64,000 nucleotides of DNA. Source: Parus major. Lineage: Eukaryota > Chordata > Aves > Passeriformes > Paridae. The DNA is taken from assembly GCF_001522545.3 (NCBI RefSeq), contig NC_031773.1:23076664-23140663 (forward strand), given 5' to 3'. How positions within the stretch are numbered: the stretch's first letter is position 1; every line of letters starts with the position of its first letter. Below, in pieces: positions 37,346-49,654 of this stretch. The notes under the pieces are model-generated. The model did no database searches. It was not told where the DNA came from and worked only from the letters and a program-made list of their open reading frames with translations. The translations under genes and the position numbers were made by a program.

Positions 37346-40300
37346 CTGGAAGAAGCAGACATACACATAATGAATCTCTCCCAAATTACAGTGGTACTTG
37401 AGGTTTATAAAAAACATCAGTTACCATACAATGAGCCTTATTGAATGGCTTATTTTTATAGGTGCAAATGAAAAAACCATCAAGAGCACTGAGATGAAAG
37501 TAATCAGACTGTTCCTTCTTTCTTAAATAATAATTTAATTATAAATTAGTGTCAACAAATGCAATCATTCCAGACAAATAACCACTAACAAAGCCCCAAA
37601 TGCCACATGAAAAGATAATACTGATTAGTTCCAGGACTCACATTTACCATAATGCAGAACTGAAGAGGGATCCCACTGGGTTATTGCACTGAAAAATAGC
37701 AATTAACTCAGTCCCTATGGACTTGTTATTTCTCCAGAAAAACATCACTGTCCAGTTAATGCTGTAAATCACCATGAATCTCAGCTACAGTTGCCAAATT
37801 TAATTCCTCTTTAGTTTGTGAAATAAAATCCATGGAAATATCTGCTGATCTTACTTAAGATATAAGCAGATGCTGAAATTGATTGGCAGAGGAAAGTTGA
37901 TTGCATTGCAAAGGTTTCAGAATATTAAAAACGTTTTACAAATTTTCCTTGGGGGAAAAATTGTGAATTTTTCACACTACAAGAAGTAAGAGATATGGAA
38001 ATCAACAATGTAATTTAAAGCAAAAATTAAAAAAATATAATCAAATTGTACAGCCTTTGAAACAGTGAGGTCTTGATTCTGGATTTTCCTTTAATTTAAC
38101 ACCAGATTTATTCTCTTAATTTCAACAAAGACAATTCACTCCAGTGAAGGTGAGACCAGAATAGATTCCACTATTTGCACAAAGACTCACTGAGAGGCAG
38201 CATGTCACTCCATCTCATATCTGCAACTGGATGACCCCTCACATGGTGCTCTGCAGAAACTCACAGCAGCACTGGCTCTCCAGCATTTCACTGGGTGCTT
38301 TCCACTAAAAATGTTAACCAGCACATTTCTCCCTACAAATTTTTGTTACATCATTTATAAAGAAATCAAACCAACAGTTTTCTGGCAGAAGAAAGAAGCC
38401 TTTTCTGGCTGAAGGGTGTCCCTATGGTAACAATATGTCTGTTCCCTTTATGCCTGTTCTGTTAGAAAAAGTACTGAACAGCAAGTCAAGGCCTCCTCTT
38501 CTCATGGACATAGCTCCTACATCTGAGTATGGGGCTACAGTGACATGGACAGAAAGCATTTGACATAAATTATTCCCAGTAACAGAAGAACACCCTCAGC
38601 AACACAGAAACTAGTGAAGGGGAATAGAAGGTGGGCCCTCAGTTTGCTGCTTACCCAGCAAGTGCATGGAACAGACAGGAACAGGCACGCTTTAGGGAAG
38701 AGTGTATCTTTCAAGTACCCATTTCAGCAGGCAGCTAATATTAGAAAGTTCCACTGGTTTACTCAGCAGAAGTGCTTGACTGACATTCAGCTGCTCTGTT
38801 GTGCAGCCAGAAGGTATGGCTGTTTGACAAGCTTCCATCTGACAGCTTTTACATACTATTACTTTCAAACCATTGTAAATATTAAATCAACATCAGACTC
38901 CTCAATTCCAGACGTATAATTCAATGTGCTGACTTACTCCCTTTGCAACCAATGAGATTGGTAACAACTATGTGATTGCAGTGACACTTTTTGTTCTTAT
39001 TTGAATTCAAGTGGTTATGCTTTATCCAAAGCATGAAATATTTTGGCACTGTAGCTGGGAAAGGTTGAACTGGAGAACAAAAAGGAGAGGTGAAGAGGGC
39101 CTTTTATTACCATCTTCATGTCCTGGTGATGCTTTGGCTGTGTGGCTAATTAAATACGGTGTTCTGTAGTTCCTTTTGTCTTGGTATTTGCAAACACCAT
39201 GGTCTCAGTACAACATCATTTTTCCTACCTTTCTCAAGGCAAAGGTACCGACTGCAACATTCTACCATAGTCAAACATCTACACAGGAACACGTGGTGAG
39301 CCAAGAGAAAAAGCCATCTCCATCTTGTTGAATAGCAAAAGAACTATCCCAGTGTTAATGCATGGTAAACCAAAAAGGTTGCCTTTTCTGCTACATTACA
39401 AATAACATAACTATGTCCTTATTTTAACCTTTCAGAGGCTTTTTCCATGATCACTTTTTGAGCACTGATACTTCTCTGAAGGCACAAATAACAGGCTACC
39501 CATTAAGACACACTGTCCAGAGACACCAAGAGCCTCTGTCAGTGTCAATGCACTGAAAGCAAACACAATCCTTGATTATTTCTTTGCATCAAAAATGTCA
39601 AGATGCTTGTGTGAACCTCATTAGTCAAAATATTGTGCCTTCTGCTTTAAAATGACAGGAGTTATTTCAGAGCTACTGAAGTGACTGAGCACACTGATGA
39701 GTGCACACAGGTGTTCCTAAGCCATCCCATGCTTTCTGCCAGTTCACCCAAATCTAATATCCTGGGCCATGCAGTGCTGCTATTCACAGCCTCCCTTCAG
39801 ATGAGAGTGACAGCAGCTGAATTTGCTGTGCTATATGGAGGCTTCCTTGACTAGACTTAGTCAGTAAATAACAGGTTTTGTGAGGCCACCTACATTATTT
39901 AACATGTAAGTTCAGAGCTAATTTTTGTTTGCCTGTTTTCATGCACACTGAGGAGTAGAGATAAAAATTTCTCAGGTACAAACAAAGGCAGCTCTGCTGT
40001 AGAACATTTTCTCCATAAATTAATTTTTTTCCTTTCATTCACTTTTCTTCACTTGTAAATTCTGATATATTCTAAAGGCCTGCAGATGAAATAAATTTAA
40101 TACAATTGTAGTTGATTCTAGGGGCACATCCCTAATTGATTTCCAATATTAAGATTATGGCCTGTAAGCCAATCTAGGGCAGAGACAGATAAGCTTCGTT
40201 TTACAGATGAGGAACACAAACCCAGATGCTCCTGCCCTGACTTTAACAGGGAGTATCTCCCACTCAAGCCAGAAGCAATAGCATAACAGCATTTTCATCA

Positions 40301-40773
40301 CTTATGGGCTAATTTTTCAATTCATTCTCCCCAGGCAGCTAAGACACCCAACCAGGGACACAAATTCCCCTGTGGCTCCTTCAGTCCACAGATTTCAGTG
40401 CTTGGGGGGCTGATTCATTTTAGGCAGGCTGGTCTGTCTCTCAGAGGAAACATGGCCCAGGCAACCAGGCACCTGATTAGTGCCTCAGGCTTGAATGACT
40501 TTGGGTCAGACACCTTCACTCCTTGCACGGAAACCTGTAGGAGCTGTGAATGCCTGGAAGCTTGTAAAAATCAGGCCACAAACGCCTGAAATCATGCCTC
40601 CTAAACTGGAGGCCTTTTAAAAGAGCTTGACTATGTCAGGACTTGCCCAAAGTCACAGATCAAAGCCATAGCAGAGTCAGAAACAAAACAAGCCTTTAAG
40701 CTGTTAAAAGTCACCATGCTTCCACTTACTAAGGTGGAATCCCAATGTTGTTTACATACTACTTACGGTATCT

Positions 40774-40808
40774 AAAAAAAAACAACAAAAAAAAACCAAC
40801 AAAAAACC
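40774..40808. repeat. A-rich (CAAAAA-type) simple tract
   Basis: A9, then CAAC, A9, CCAAC, A6: a low-complexity tract about 110 bp beyond the 3' end of the adjacent CR1. It is probably independent, since CR1 lacks a poly-A tail. Confidence 0.8.
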
Positions 40809-40914
40809 AAGTGATGCAAAACCAGATGAACATTTCTGACTTCTTTGTCTGATTTTTTGTTTTTTTATAACTTTGTTATTACTAATTATTTCAGCAAAAA
40901 TACTACCTGCCTTG

Positions 40915-41367
40915 AGAATCACAGAATCTGAAAATTGGTTGAGCTGGAAGGGACCAGAGTGGCTCACCTCACCCAACCTCCCTGCTCAAACAGGGTCATC
41001 CCAGAGCACATGGCACAGAATTGCATCCACACAGTGCTGGAATATCTCCAGGGAGGGAGACTCCACAGCTTCTCTGGACAACCTGTTCCAGTGCAAGTTC
41101 ACCTGCACAGTAAAGAAGTTCTTCCTCATATCCAGGTGAAAGCTCCTGTGCATCAGGTTTTGCCCACTGTGTTTTGTCCTATTGCTCGGCATCACCGAGC
41201 TCCATCCCTTTGACACCCTCTCTTCACATAGACACCGATGAAGTCCCCTCTCATCTGTCTTTTCTCCAGGCTGAACAGGCTCAGCTCCCTCAGCCTTTCC
41301 TCGTAAGAGACACTCCAGCCCTTTGATCTCTTTGCCTCTCTCTGTCCAGCCCCTCCGCTGGACAAAG
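40915..41367 (-). mobile_element. CR1 LINE 3' fragment (~0.45 kb), sense with ST7
   Basis: The plus strand shows AGAATCACAGAATCTGAAAA, GAGCTGGAAGGGACCAGAGT, CACAGCTTCTCTGGACAACC, TGTTCCAGTGCAAGTTCACC, GTAAAGAAGTTCTTCCTCAT, GAAGTCCCCTCTCATCTGTC and GGCTGAACAGGCTCAGCTCC, the reverse-oriented CR1 3' region. It is among the best-preserved copies here. It starts about 190 bp after the exon 3 donor, directly beside the CpG island. Confidence 0.95.
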
Positions 41368-41555
41368 GACACTGCAGAAAGGCCACGTCCAATTTCGCGG
41401 GGCTTTCAGAACAAGGAGAAAACAAATGCATTAACCGCGCAGCCCGAGCAAGACACGGTCTGTGAACTCGGAAGGACGCAGTTCGCGATGGATGAGGCAG
41501 CTCAGCCGTTTCGTGGGCCGGAGCAGGAGCCCGAAGGCAGCGCGGCGCCGCTCAC

Positions 41556-41715
41556 CTGAGACGCTCTGGCGGTTCGAGTCCGCGTCCCCGCCGGCGGCGC
41601 TGGCGGCGCTGGGCGCGCTGTTGTCCACCCCGCCCAGCAGGGGGCGCAGGTGGCTCACCGAGACCTGCTCGATGAAGGAGGTGCCGTACTTGCGGAAGTA
41701 CCACCACTCGAAGAT
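41556..41715 (-). CDS. ST7: ST7 coding exon 3 (juxtamembrane region and low-complexity linker)
   Basis: This 160-nt exon has acceptor GTGCTTTGCAG and donor TCTCAG|GTGAGC. It encodes 53 codons plus one base: [19 protein letters not shown], then [13 protein letters not shown], then a linker [19 protein letters not shown], then SVS. The first part completes the second membrane helix and the conserved cytosol-facing or lumenal block; [11 protein letters not shown] is the ST7 form rather than the ST7L form HLQPLMGG. The linker differs strikingly from the Asn/Ser-rich mammalian linker I recall, being Ala/Gly-rich with nearly every third codon position G or C. The exon lies in a CpG island with a weak pyrimidine tract upstream. 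Its length is not a multiple of three, so skipping would shift the frame. The exon call is secure; the meaning of the GC shift is inference. Confidence 0.96.
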
Positions 41716-41768
41716 CTGCAAAGCACACACGCCGTCAGGGCCGCCGGCCTCCGCCCCGACTCCCTCCC

Positions 41769-41820
41769 GACTCCAGCCCCCGACTCCAGCCCCCGACTCC
41801 AGCCCCCGACCCCAGCCCGC
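41769..41820. repeat. 13-bp minisatellite, about four copies
   Basis: The unit GACTCCAGCCCCC occurs three times exactly from 41769, followed by a degenerate fourth copy GACCCCAGCCCGC. On the ST7 RNA strand it reads GGGGGCUGGAGUC, giving regularly spaced G5 runs 54-105 nt upstream of exon 3. Confidence 0.95.
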
Positions 41821-42249
41821 TCCCGCCTCAGCGCTGCGCCGCAGCCCGGCAAGCGAAGGGGCAGCTCCGGCGGGCCCGAGGCCTCCTCCCCGCGCACCCC
41901 GGCTCCCCGCCCGGAGTTAACACGGGGGAAGTTAAATGTGACCCGACTTCAAGTGGAGAATCTCAAATCTTGTCAACGCAATTATTTTCAATTTGTTTTT
42001 TTAAAAAAACAAATAACCTCAAATTATTTCAGCTGTTAGGCCTCTTTCTTTAAATTGCCTTCGAGAACAGCCCCCACCTTCCCCCCACAACCCTCACTCG
42101 GCCCGGTATCAGCCACGCCAACAGGATGCTGCAGTCACGGGTGAATCCGCCTCGCCTTGCCTCAGCTCCCTCTACAGGGAACCGGAGGTAAAGCAGATCG
42201 TGTTTCCCCACTAAATGCTTTAAATGCTTCCAAAGACATTCACCAAGTT

Positions 42250-42290
42250 TAATTAAAAAAAAAAAAAAGTTAAAAAAAAAAGTTAAAAAT
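42250..42290. repeat. A-rich tract
   Basis: Two long A runs joined by GTT (A14-15, GTT, A10, GTTAAAAA). It is low-complexity sequence at the AT-rich boundary beyond the CpG island. Confidence 0.85.
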
Positions 42291-44626
42291 TCCAAACAGA
42301 CTCCAGGAAGCTGAATCCTGTTCCTTTGAGCATTTTTCTCCCCCTAGCTGAACTATGTTTTATTTTTTTTTACTGACTCCAAATTAATTTTATTTTCAGG
42401 CATTTGGTTGAGCTAGCAAATAATAAAAAACCTCTATTATTTACAGAGCTCTACTTGGAAAATTATTTCACAGCCTAAGAGAACACCTTGTAAATGAAGT
42501 TATACACATAAACATATATTTGGTATTTTCACCACAAAATATATTACTCAGTAAGAATACACATATTTCAGAAAACCACATAAACCTGGAAATGAAGACT
42601 ATTTCATATAAATATGGAAAAGGTTTAGACTGTAAAAATTGTAAAAAAACACATGCTTATAATGAATAATAACTTAAGTTGCACTTGAATCATCACCCAA
42701 ACATCTACATATTATGGGAAATAAAAGCAAATCTAAGGAGTTTGAGAAATTTGGCAGGACTTTGTAATAGTGATTGCACTAATAACTGGGAACGAACGAT
42801 CTCCCCCCTTTCCATTTTCCTCGGTATCTCCATGTGTTACACCAGTACTGAAAGCTTTGATAAAATCTCTTGCTACTAGGCACAATCAACAGTAAGGGGA
42901 AGGATTGTGGTCACATCTTTGCCACCATCAGTGTGCTGTTGGGTGGGTTTTGGTGGGTCAGCCAATAGACAGCAAGCTCTGGAAGGCCTCTTCAGGGTCT
43001 GCCTGCTCCAGGAAAGCCTAGGCCAGGCTTCACACACTTCCTCCTTCAATATTTTTTTTTTATTTTTAAGTTCTCTTGACCTCTTTATATAGTTGAAATT
43101 ACTTCTGTCTCCATGAGATTGGATTGTCTGTAGACAAGACATACATCTTACTGCACCCCCTTTAAATTGGGAGGGGGAAATAAATTTTCTGACATAGAAG
43201 GAAAATGTTTCTCCCCAAAAGATGCTCCCAATGTGTTCAGCACTGGGACTTCCCCTAAATTCCAATGTGTTGTTAAAGCATCTAGAGGATTCATATCGAA
43301 GGACTCTATCTGCACAGGAGTGAAAGGGAATTAAGCTGGTATCTACTTGAGATGAGTTCACACAAGATTTCATGGCAGCTCTGGAGGTCACTCCCCAAAA
43401 CAATCTAATGCAGTTTCTGGGAGACATCAACAAGAAAGAATGGAGCAGTTTGATGGGGAGAAGATAGAAGGACTATGTGAACACATAGCATTTGGGAAGA
43501 TAAACAGATGGTCACAGAGAAACCAGAGCATCAACATATTCCTGTCTTTGTGAGCTCTTTCCCACTCAAGTCATCAAAAACCCACACAGCCTGGACAGTT
43601 CCTCCTTACACAGATTCTGAAGTGCATTTGCCTCTGTTCTGGTTCCACCAGCATGTGCCTGCAGCAGCACCCAGGTGTGAATGGCAAGTGCCAAGGACAG
43701 AATGCTGCTGCAGTGTCACTGAACACTTGTTCCACACTGCCGATAGGCTTCACCTGGCATGCACCACTGCCTCTGAATGCTGGAGATGGTGGATAGGGAG
43801 CTGGCACAGGTTTTAGCTGCTCTCATGCTCTTAGGCACACCACACTTTATAAAGGGCTTAAAGTTTATATCTTATGATTTAAGAGAGCATCATAAGCATG
43901 TGGCTGACCATAACAGAAAGGCCATAAAATACAGTCATAGATCTGCTGTTCTATCTTTGCAAACCTTGGAACAAATCAAGGCACAAAAGCCACAGTTCTA
44001 CCTGTCCAAAGTCTCAGAGGTAGAGGGTGTTAGGAATGAAACATTATGATATTGCACTGAGGCAAGGGACACTCAGAATTTCACTACAGCCTAAGTCAGG
44101 GACTCAAGCACAGCTGCCAGTCTGGCCATGCAAAACTCAGACCACATCTAACAAGCTTCGTACTTTCTCTAAGAGAGGAAAAAAAAGGCTTTGCAAAATG
44201 TGCTAACAAATTCCTGCTCATTATTTCAATCATGATCAGCTTTTAGATGAGGTCAGTAAAACCCAGAGAGGGAGTGAATAGCACAAAAGCACACTTGAGC
44301 CCACTTGTCCTGCACAAATATATACCAGCTGGAAAGCTGTCACACTGAATATCAATGAAACTGAGGGGACAATCACAAAGAATGTACATATATATAAATG
44401 TAGTCTTTGCTACAGTTCAGCTGAGTGACAGAAACACACATGTGACACAGCTGTAAGTCTGCCTCCTTAGACTTATAAATACATTATTTATTTTAAAAAA
44501 TGGCATTAAAGCTCTTAAATTGTTTAAGGCAGCTTTAAAAAATATTTGCTATGTTGAATGAATCCAATGCCAGAAAATATCAACCAGATTTCAATCCATA
44601 TAGTCTCTTAGAAATTAAAGCCATAA

Positions 44627-44641
44627 ATCATCATCATCATC
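44627..44641. repeat. (ATC)5 microsatellite
   Basis: Five perfect ATC trinucleotides in intron 2. Confidence 0.95.
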
Positions 44642-47600
44642 AGTTTTTGCTTGGAGTGATTTGTTGAGCATGTATGAGGAGGTAATCTGTAATTTGGTAC
44701 TTAAGTCAAAACAATAAATTCTCTTTAGAGAATTTTTGCATCTTTCTCAGACAGCATCATCTGGTTTGAAACCTGATTTCTATAAATCTAATTTGACTTC
44801 TAACTGCATCATCCATTTGAAAGCCATGCAAAGTCAACAATCTTTTGACAGTTCAGCAGATGAGAGATCATCTGACAGAATAAATTACTATTAGGATTAA
44901 TTACCCATTGGCAGAGATCTGAAGTAGAAAGGAAATTAATCAGAAAGGTAATTTCTGCACCACTTCTGAAAGAAAAAGCCACCTCATTTCTGTCATATAC
45001 ATACAGTGGGAGGGAAGCTCATCTTCAGTGATCTCCCCTTCACAGCAGTGGCAAATTTCTTGGGGGTCTTTCTAGTCGTTTCCTGTGCTTTCAAACTGAA
45101 TCAGATGAAAACATCTCCAAACCCTCAAGGGATTTTTGGGACCATAATATTCACAAGTTAAAACCTGTTCTGAACATGTCCAGCGTTGCATGTTAAGAAA
45201 TGCAAATTGGAATTTTTATTTTTTAATCTGGTTTAGGTATTGCTTAATATAGGAGTATTTGATTTTGGAGATGTTTTCTTCTTAATACACTTCTCTTCCC
45301 CTGTGCAATGAAAATGTTATAGCCATCCTCTTCTTTTATCTTTGCTCTCACATACAAACAATCCCAGATACTTTTATTTATCTCTGTAGTAATGAATATA
45401 TTCTGCATCACTTCTCTAACAGATCTGATCTTCCTTCACAGTTTTTCAGAACAGATATTCCATTATCTATGTATTAATTCACAAGGGATGGTTTTGGTGC
45501 AATGGCTATCAATGATTTGAATTGTGCTTTTCTGTTTCTCATATCTGAGAAGCCATCCTCTCTTAGAGCAAACACTCTGTCATTCCCTCCTAGAGTTTGT
45601 GTATGGAGTCTTCAACTGAAGCAGCGAGGGATTTCATTTGCCAGCAACTTCCACAACTCAGATTTCTCTTTCAGCCTTGTAATGAGACTTTCAGATCTCA
45701 GAGGGGTAGATCTGGAGTACTCTTCAACCAATCTAATGGGTTTAAAAGAAACTTACTCTCTGGAGGAACAGCATAGTGATAGTAAGGCTTGATTCCATGG
45801 TTAAGCCTAGTTTATAAATAAAAGGGACCACAGCACAGGTTTAGCTCAAGTAATCCATGCTGTTTGTTTGCTAGCACCTGTGTCAACTCTCCCAGGCAAT
45901 GACTGCAAATGTTCTAGGTGTATTACAGCCCAGGGGCTATTTCCAGTAGACAGTATAGAAAAGGTCATCCATGTTTTGGGAGGCAAGAATGTTTATTCAT
46001 ATGAGTGCGACTATACAATGCTACCTGCCTTTCAACAAAGCAAGCTGCTGGTCTGTTTTATTTAGCTGTCAGAAGTAGCCAGTGACTCCAGGAGATCCTC
46101 CAGTCCTGCCCATCTTGGATCTAGAAAACAGCATGCCTCTGACCATGCTGCCTGTGGTCAGACATGATGACCTAATGACAGCCTTGAAGGATAAGCACCC
46201 CCATTCCTTCTGGATTAAATACACCCACTCAGCATCCTCTTAGACTCTGCTCCTGGTTACTGAACCCCCATTTGTCTTATCTCAAAGCGTCAGCAGGAGA
46301 ACATACATGCAGTGCTAGTGGGCATCACATTCAAAATTAATAGCTATTTACTTCATCCACCTCTGGAAATACAGAAACGCAAAAGAAAATAATATACTGC
46401 CTGCATTAAGTGTATTACTTCTCTCCACACTGTGTAGACCCCACCTAGTTATAATATCATTTTCTTGACTGTGGTCTGGGTTACAGCCTACCTTCCAATA
46501 GATCCTTCCTCTCTCATCTGCTCCTTGGTACGGGTTTTCAATTTCTTAGGAACTCCCTACAATGATTCTGCCCTTACTGACACGTGAGCCTTCTCTGAGC
46601 AGAGCAGAAACTTTGAATGGTTACCATGTACTGCTTTTCTGCCCACAAAGACTGTCCCTGCACAAGTGTCAGACTGTCACAGAGTCTGTGGCAGCACCCA
46701 GAACTCAAGCCACGCTTCTGCCCCTCTGCAGCAGATTACACAAAGGTAGTGAAACAAGCAGAAGATCAGTTAGTATCTACAGAAAATAAGACAAGCCCTT
46801 CTGTGTTACTCAGGTCCTGTACTGGCACCATTGGCTACAACAGGCTGTGACTGACAGTATGCTACGTACTTGGGCAGTAGCAAACAGCCCAGCTGCTCAG
46901 TGCTAGGCAGCGTGTAGACTCATGCTCTATCTCTGTAGGCTGGCTTTCTAATTCTTGCATCTGAAAGGCCTGGTATTTGTTCATTGCAGAATGTTTTTCA
47001 TTGTATAGAAGAGGACACTTACTACTGTCCCAAGCTCAGAAGTAGAATAACGAGGAATTCTTGGTGGAGATTTAAGTCTGAGGTTCACTTCTACCTGTGC
47101 TTTGTTAGGACTGAGACTCTATAAGTTTGCAGTGCAAGTGCCTCACACGCTTGCTGAGCAACTTTGGCGATAACTGCATGTTAAATATGTGGCTTTATTT
47201 AGAAATCTCAGTGGCATTTACACAGTTCTAGTTCACAACATTTATTGGAAGTCAGGTGTGTTTCGTGACCATTTTATTACCCTACCTGTGGAAAACCTCA
47301 GCCTCCCAGACATTGAATACAGTGCAGCTCATTGTATTCTGTGAGACAGCACATTGTATTTTACTGGATTAAAAGTAAGTGTGGTGGAACCAAGTGTCCA
47401 ACACAGTATTTCTAATGCAACTGTGGATTAAATCTTGTTCTTATTTTTGATGCCTACAACAGTGCATGGATGAAGTGAATATTTCAACTTCTCAGTTTTT
47501 AACTATGTGCTGTAGTCAAGTAATGGTTAAGGAAAATGCATACTATAGAAAAGTATTTTCTGTACAGTTCTGATCTATAAGAAATAAGGTCTGAAATCCT

Positions 47601-48448
47601 TGCTTCAGTTAAGTCACATTGCCTACAGCAAAGATAGAATTTTACCTAAAGAATTAGAACAAACTAAGAGACAAAATAAGACAGGAGTGTAGTGTTTTGT
47701 GAAGGAGTAATGTAGTATTTAATTGCCCAAACTTTGCATTCATTGTTTCATGAGTTAGTAGCATGAGTTAGGAAAAGCAATCACTTTCCCATCAGTTGCC
47801 ACACTTATGAAATGATGGAATTTTCCATTCTTTCATAACCTGTGGTGCTGTGATTTCTCCTTCTGATTAGGAACTGCAGCCAGCTGATAATGGAAAGAAA
47901 TCTGCCAGCCCATATGGTGGAAAATTCCAAGCAGTAATAGTACATCTAGTCTAAAAAGTACCCCAGTGATGTAGATTTGACAAGGGAATGTTTATTTTAT
48001 AAAGGAACTTCACTTTATACCATTAACAGGACTAAGAATCCTTTAGAACTGATGGTGCTGTGTAGTCTGATGTAAGGCAGGCAATTCATCATGTTACTAG
48101 TGATGGTAAACAGCGTGTAAAACTGGGCCACTAGTAAACAGCAAGATTAAGAAATAATTAAGCTGAAGCACACTTGGGCTAATGAGAGGCTAGCACTACC
48201 TCACTAGAACTTAATCAGCTATCTTTTCTGCTGTGTGATCTGTTCAACTTGCAGTTTCTTCTTTCCATGACCACATCTGCTTAGTTCTTTTTTCATTATC
48301 AAATTTAGAGAAAACATATTCTTCTCAGCACCAGTCACTACAATCTGGGGTTCCTGGCTGTTACCTGCCTGTTACACATATACTTTTTTCACATTTAGGA
48401 AGGTGAACAGCAAACAACAACTGATAGCAGTAGTGAAGATTAAAAAAG

Positions 48449-48469
48449 AAAAAAAAAAAAAAAAAAAAA
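48449..48469. repeat. A21 mononucleotide run
   Basis: Twenty-one consecutive A after TTAAAAAAG in intron 2. No retroposed gene sequence is recognised next to it. Confidence 0.92.
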
Positions 48470-49654
48470 GGCTTTCTGTCTGATTTCTGATTTCTTTGTC
48501 TACACCTCCATTACCTCACTGTTTCTTCAATTTGTTCATAAATAGACTTTTTCGTGCAATACTAAGGGATTTCTTTTGGTTAAGGCTCAATCTGATTTCT
48601 TTGTGAAATGTTTCGATTGGTGTCCTTTTGCCCCTTCTCCATATCTTAGTCTTGAGTACTTCTTGTCACTTCCTTCTTGTACTTCCCATCAAAATACAGC
48701 ACTTAGAAATTTCTTGCTCACAAGTCGCCTGCTGAGCTCATTCCTCAGAAACTGCCTTCATGACTACAGTATAACATGTACCTAGATTCACAATGATGAA
48801 TTTAGTTCCACGTAAATTAGTCATTCTTCAAAGTTTTTATTCCTGTTTGATTCTGTAATGAAATTCAATAAGGCAAAAAATAAACTGTCTTTGTCTTGCC
48901 ACCTCCTCCTGCTGTCTTTGCCTTCTAGCAACAAACACGTAACTGTGTCTGCGAAAACCATGGTATTTCTCTCCATCCTTCTCATCTTGGTGGTGGGGCC
49001 CAGCATTTTCTTCTTTCTGAGTGACAGTGCTGAATGTAACATTGTTTTCCTCCTGTACATTTGAGTGAGTTCTGCTGAACTGAATCCAAGTCTTACAGGT
49101 CTGGCTCCTGCTCATATTCTGAAAGTTCTGTTGATCTCTCTGGAACTCTGTCCTGTGCTTTGGGGCTCAATCTATACAAGGCTGATGAATGCCCAAGGTG
49201 CAGACATTAGGTAATTGCCTTCTGCTATGAGGAAACTCAGAGCAAGCACAGCAGCAGTGCACCTGCTGCTTTATACCCGAAATCATCTAAGTGATGAGAG
49301 TCTCACAGGCATTAAGTAGTCAAGGATGATCATTTGTTTATCTACATCAGCTACAGGCGATGTGGAAGTGAGAGGTGTGGATTTCCATAACCAAACTGAT
49401 AGTGTTCAGGATCCTAGTTGCTTTCATGTTTCTCTGAGATTAGTAGATCTGATGTGAACCAGCCTCCAGCCTTGTTTCTCTGTCTCTCCTCTTTCCACTT
49501 ACCACTGCAGTAGCTTGCACATGGTCTTACTGGTGCCCCCATTACATGCCTAGTTTGGTGTGGTGAAGGAGGGTCTATAGCTTGTGTACAGCAGATTTTA
49601 AAAACGTACAACTTGAAAGAACAAGACTAAGACTAAGACAAAGGCAATGATTCC

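Larger units (their letters stand above)
37346..41555 (-). other. ST7: ST7 intron 3 (4.2 kb)
   Basis: Donor GTGAGC lies at 41555 and acceptor TTCCAG ends at 37346. Its 5' part is GC-rich (CpG island edge) and is followed by a CR1 at about 40915-41367 and an A-rich tract at 40774-40808. The rest is AT-rich unique-looking sequence. Confidence 0.85.
41430..41930. promoter_or_regulatory. Intragenic CpG island over exon 3
   Basis: This ~0.5-kb stretch is far richer in G+C and CpG than anything else in the window, with clusters such as GCGGCGCCGC, CCGCCGGCGGCGCTGGCGGC and CCCGCGCACCCCGGC. It covers exon 3 and both flanks. The regulatory label is inference: it might be an internal promoter, or only a GC-rich exon. 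No TATA box or other core motif decides this. Confidence 0.6.

Noticed and set aside
40986..41372. Minus-strand frame of 128 codons
   Set aside because: It lies entirely in a CR1 3' region; no reverse transcriptase motif is intact.
41462..42039. Plus-strand frames of 152 and 129 codons across the CpG island, Pro/Ala/Ser-rich
   Set aside because: They are the antisense shadow of ST7 exon 3 and of the GC-rich minisatellite, where stop codons are rare by composition.
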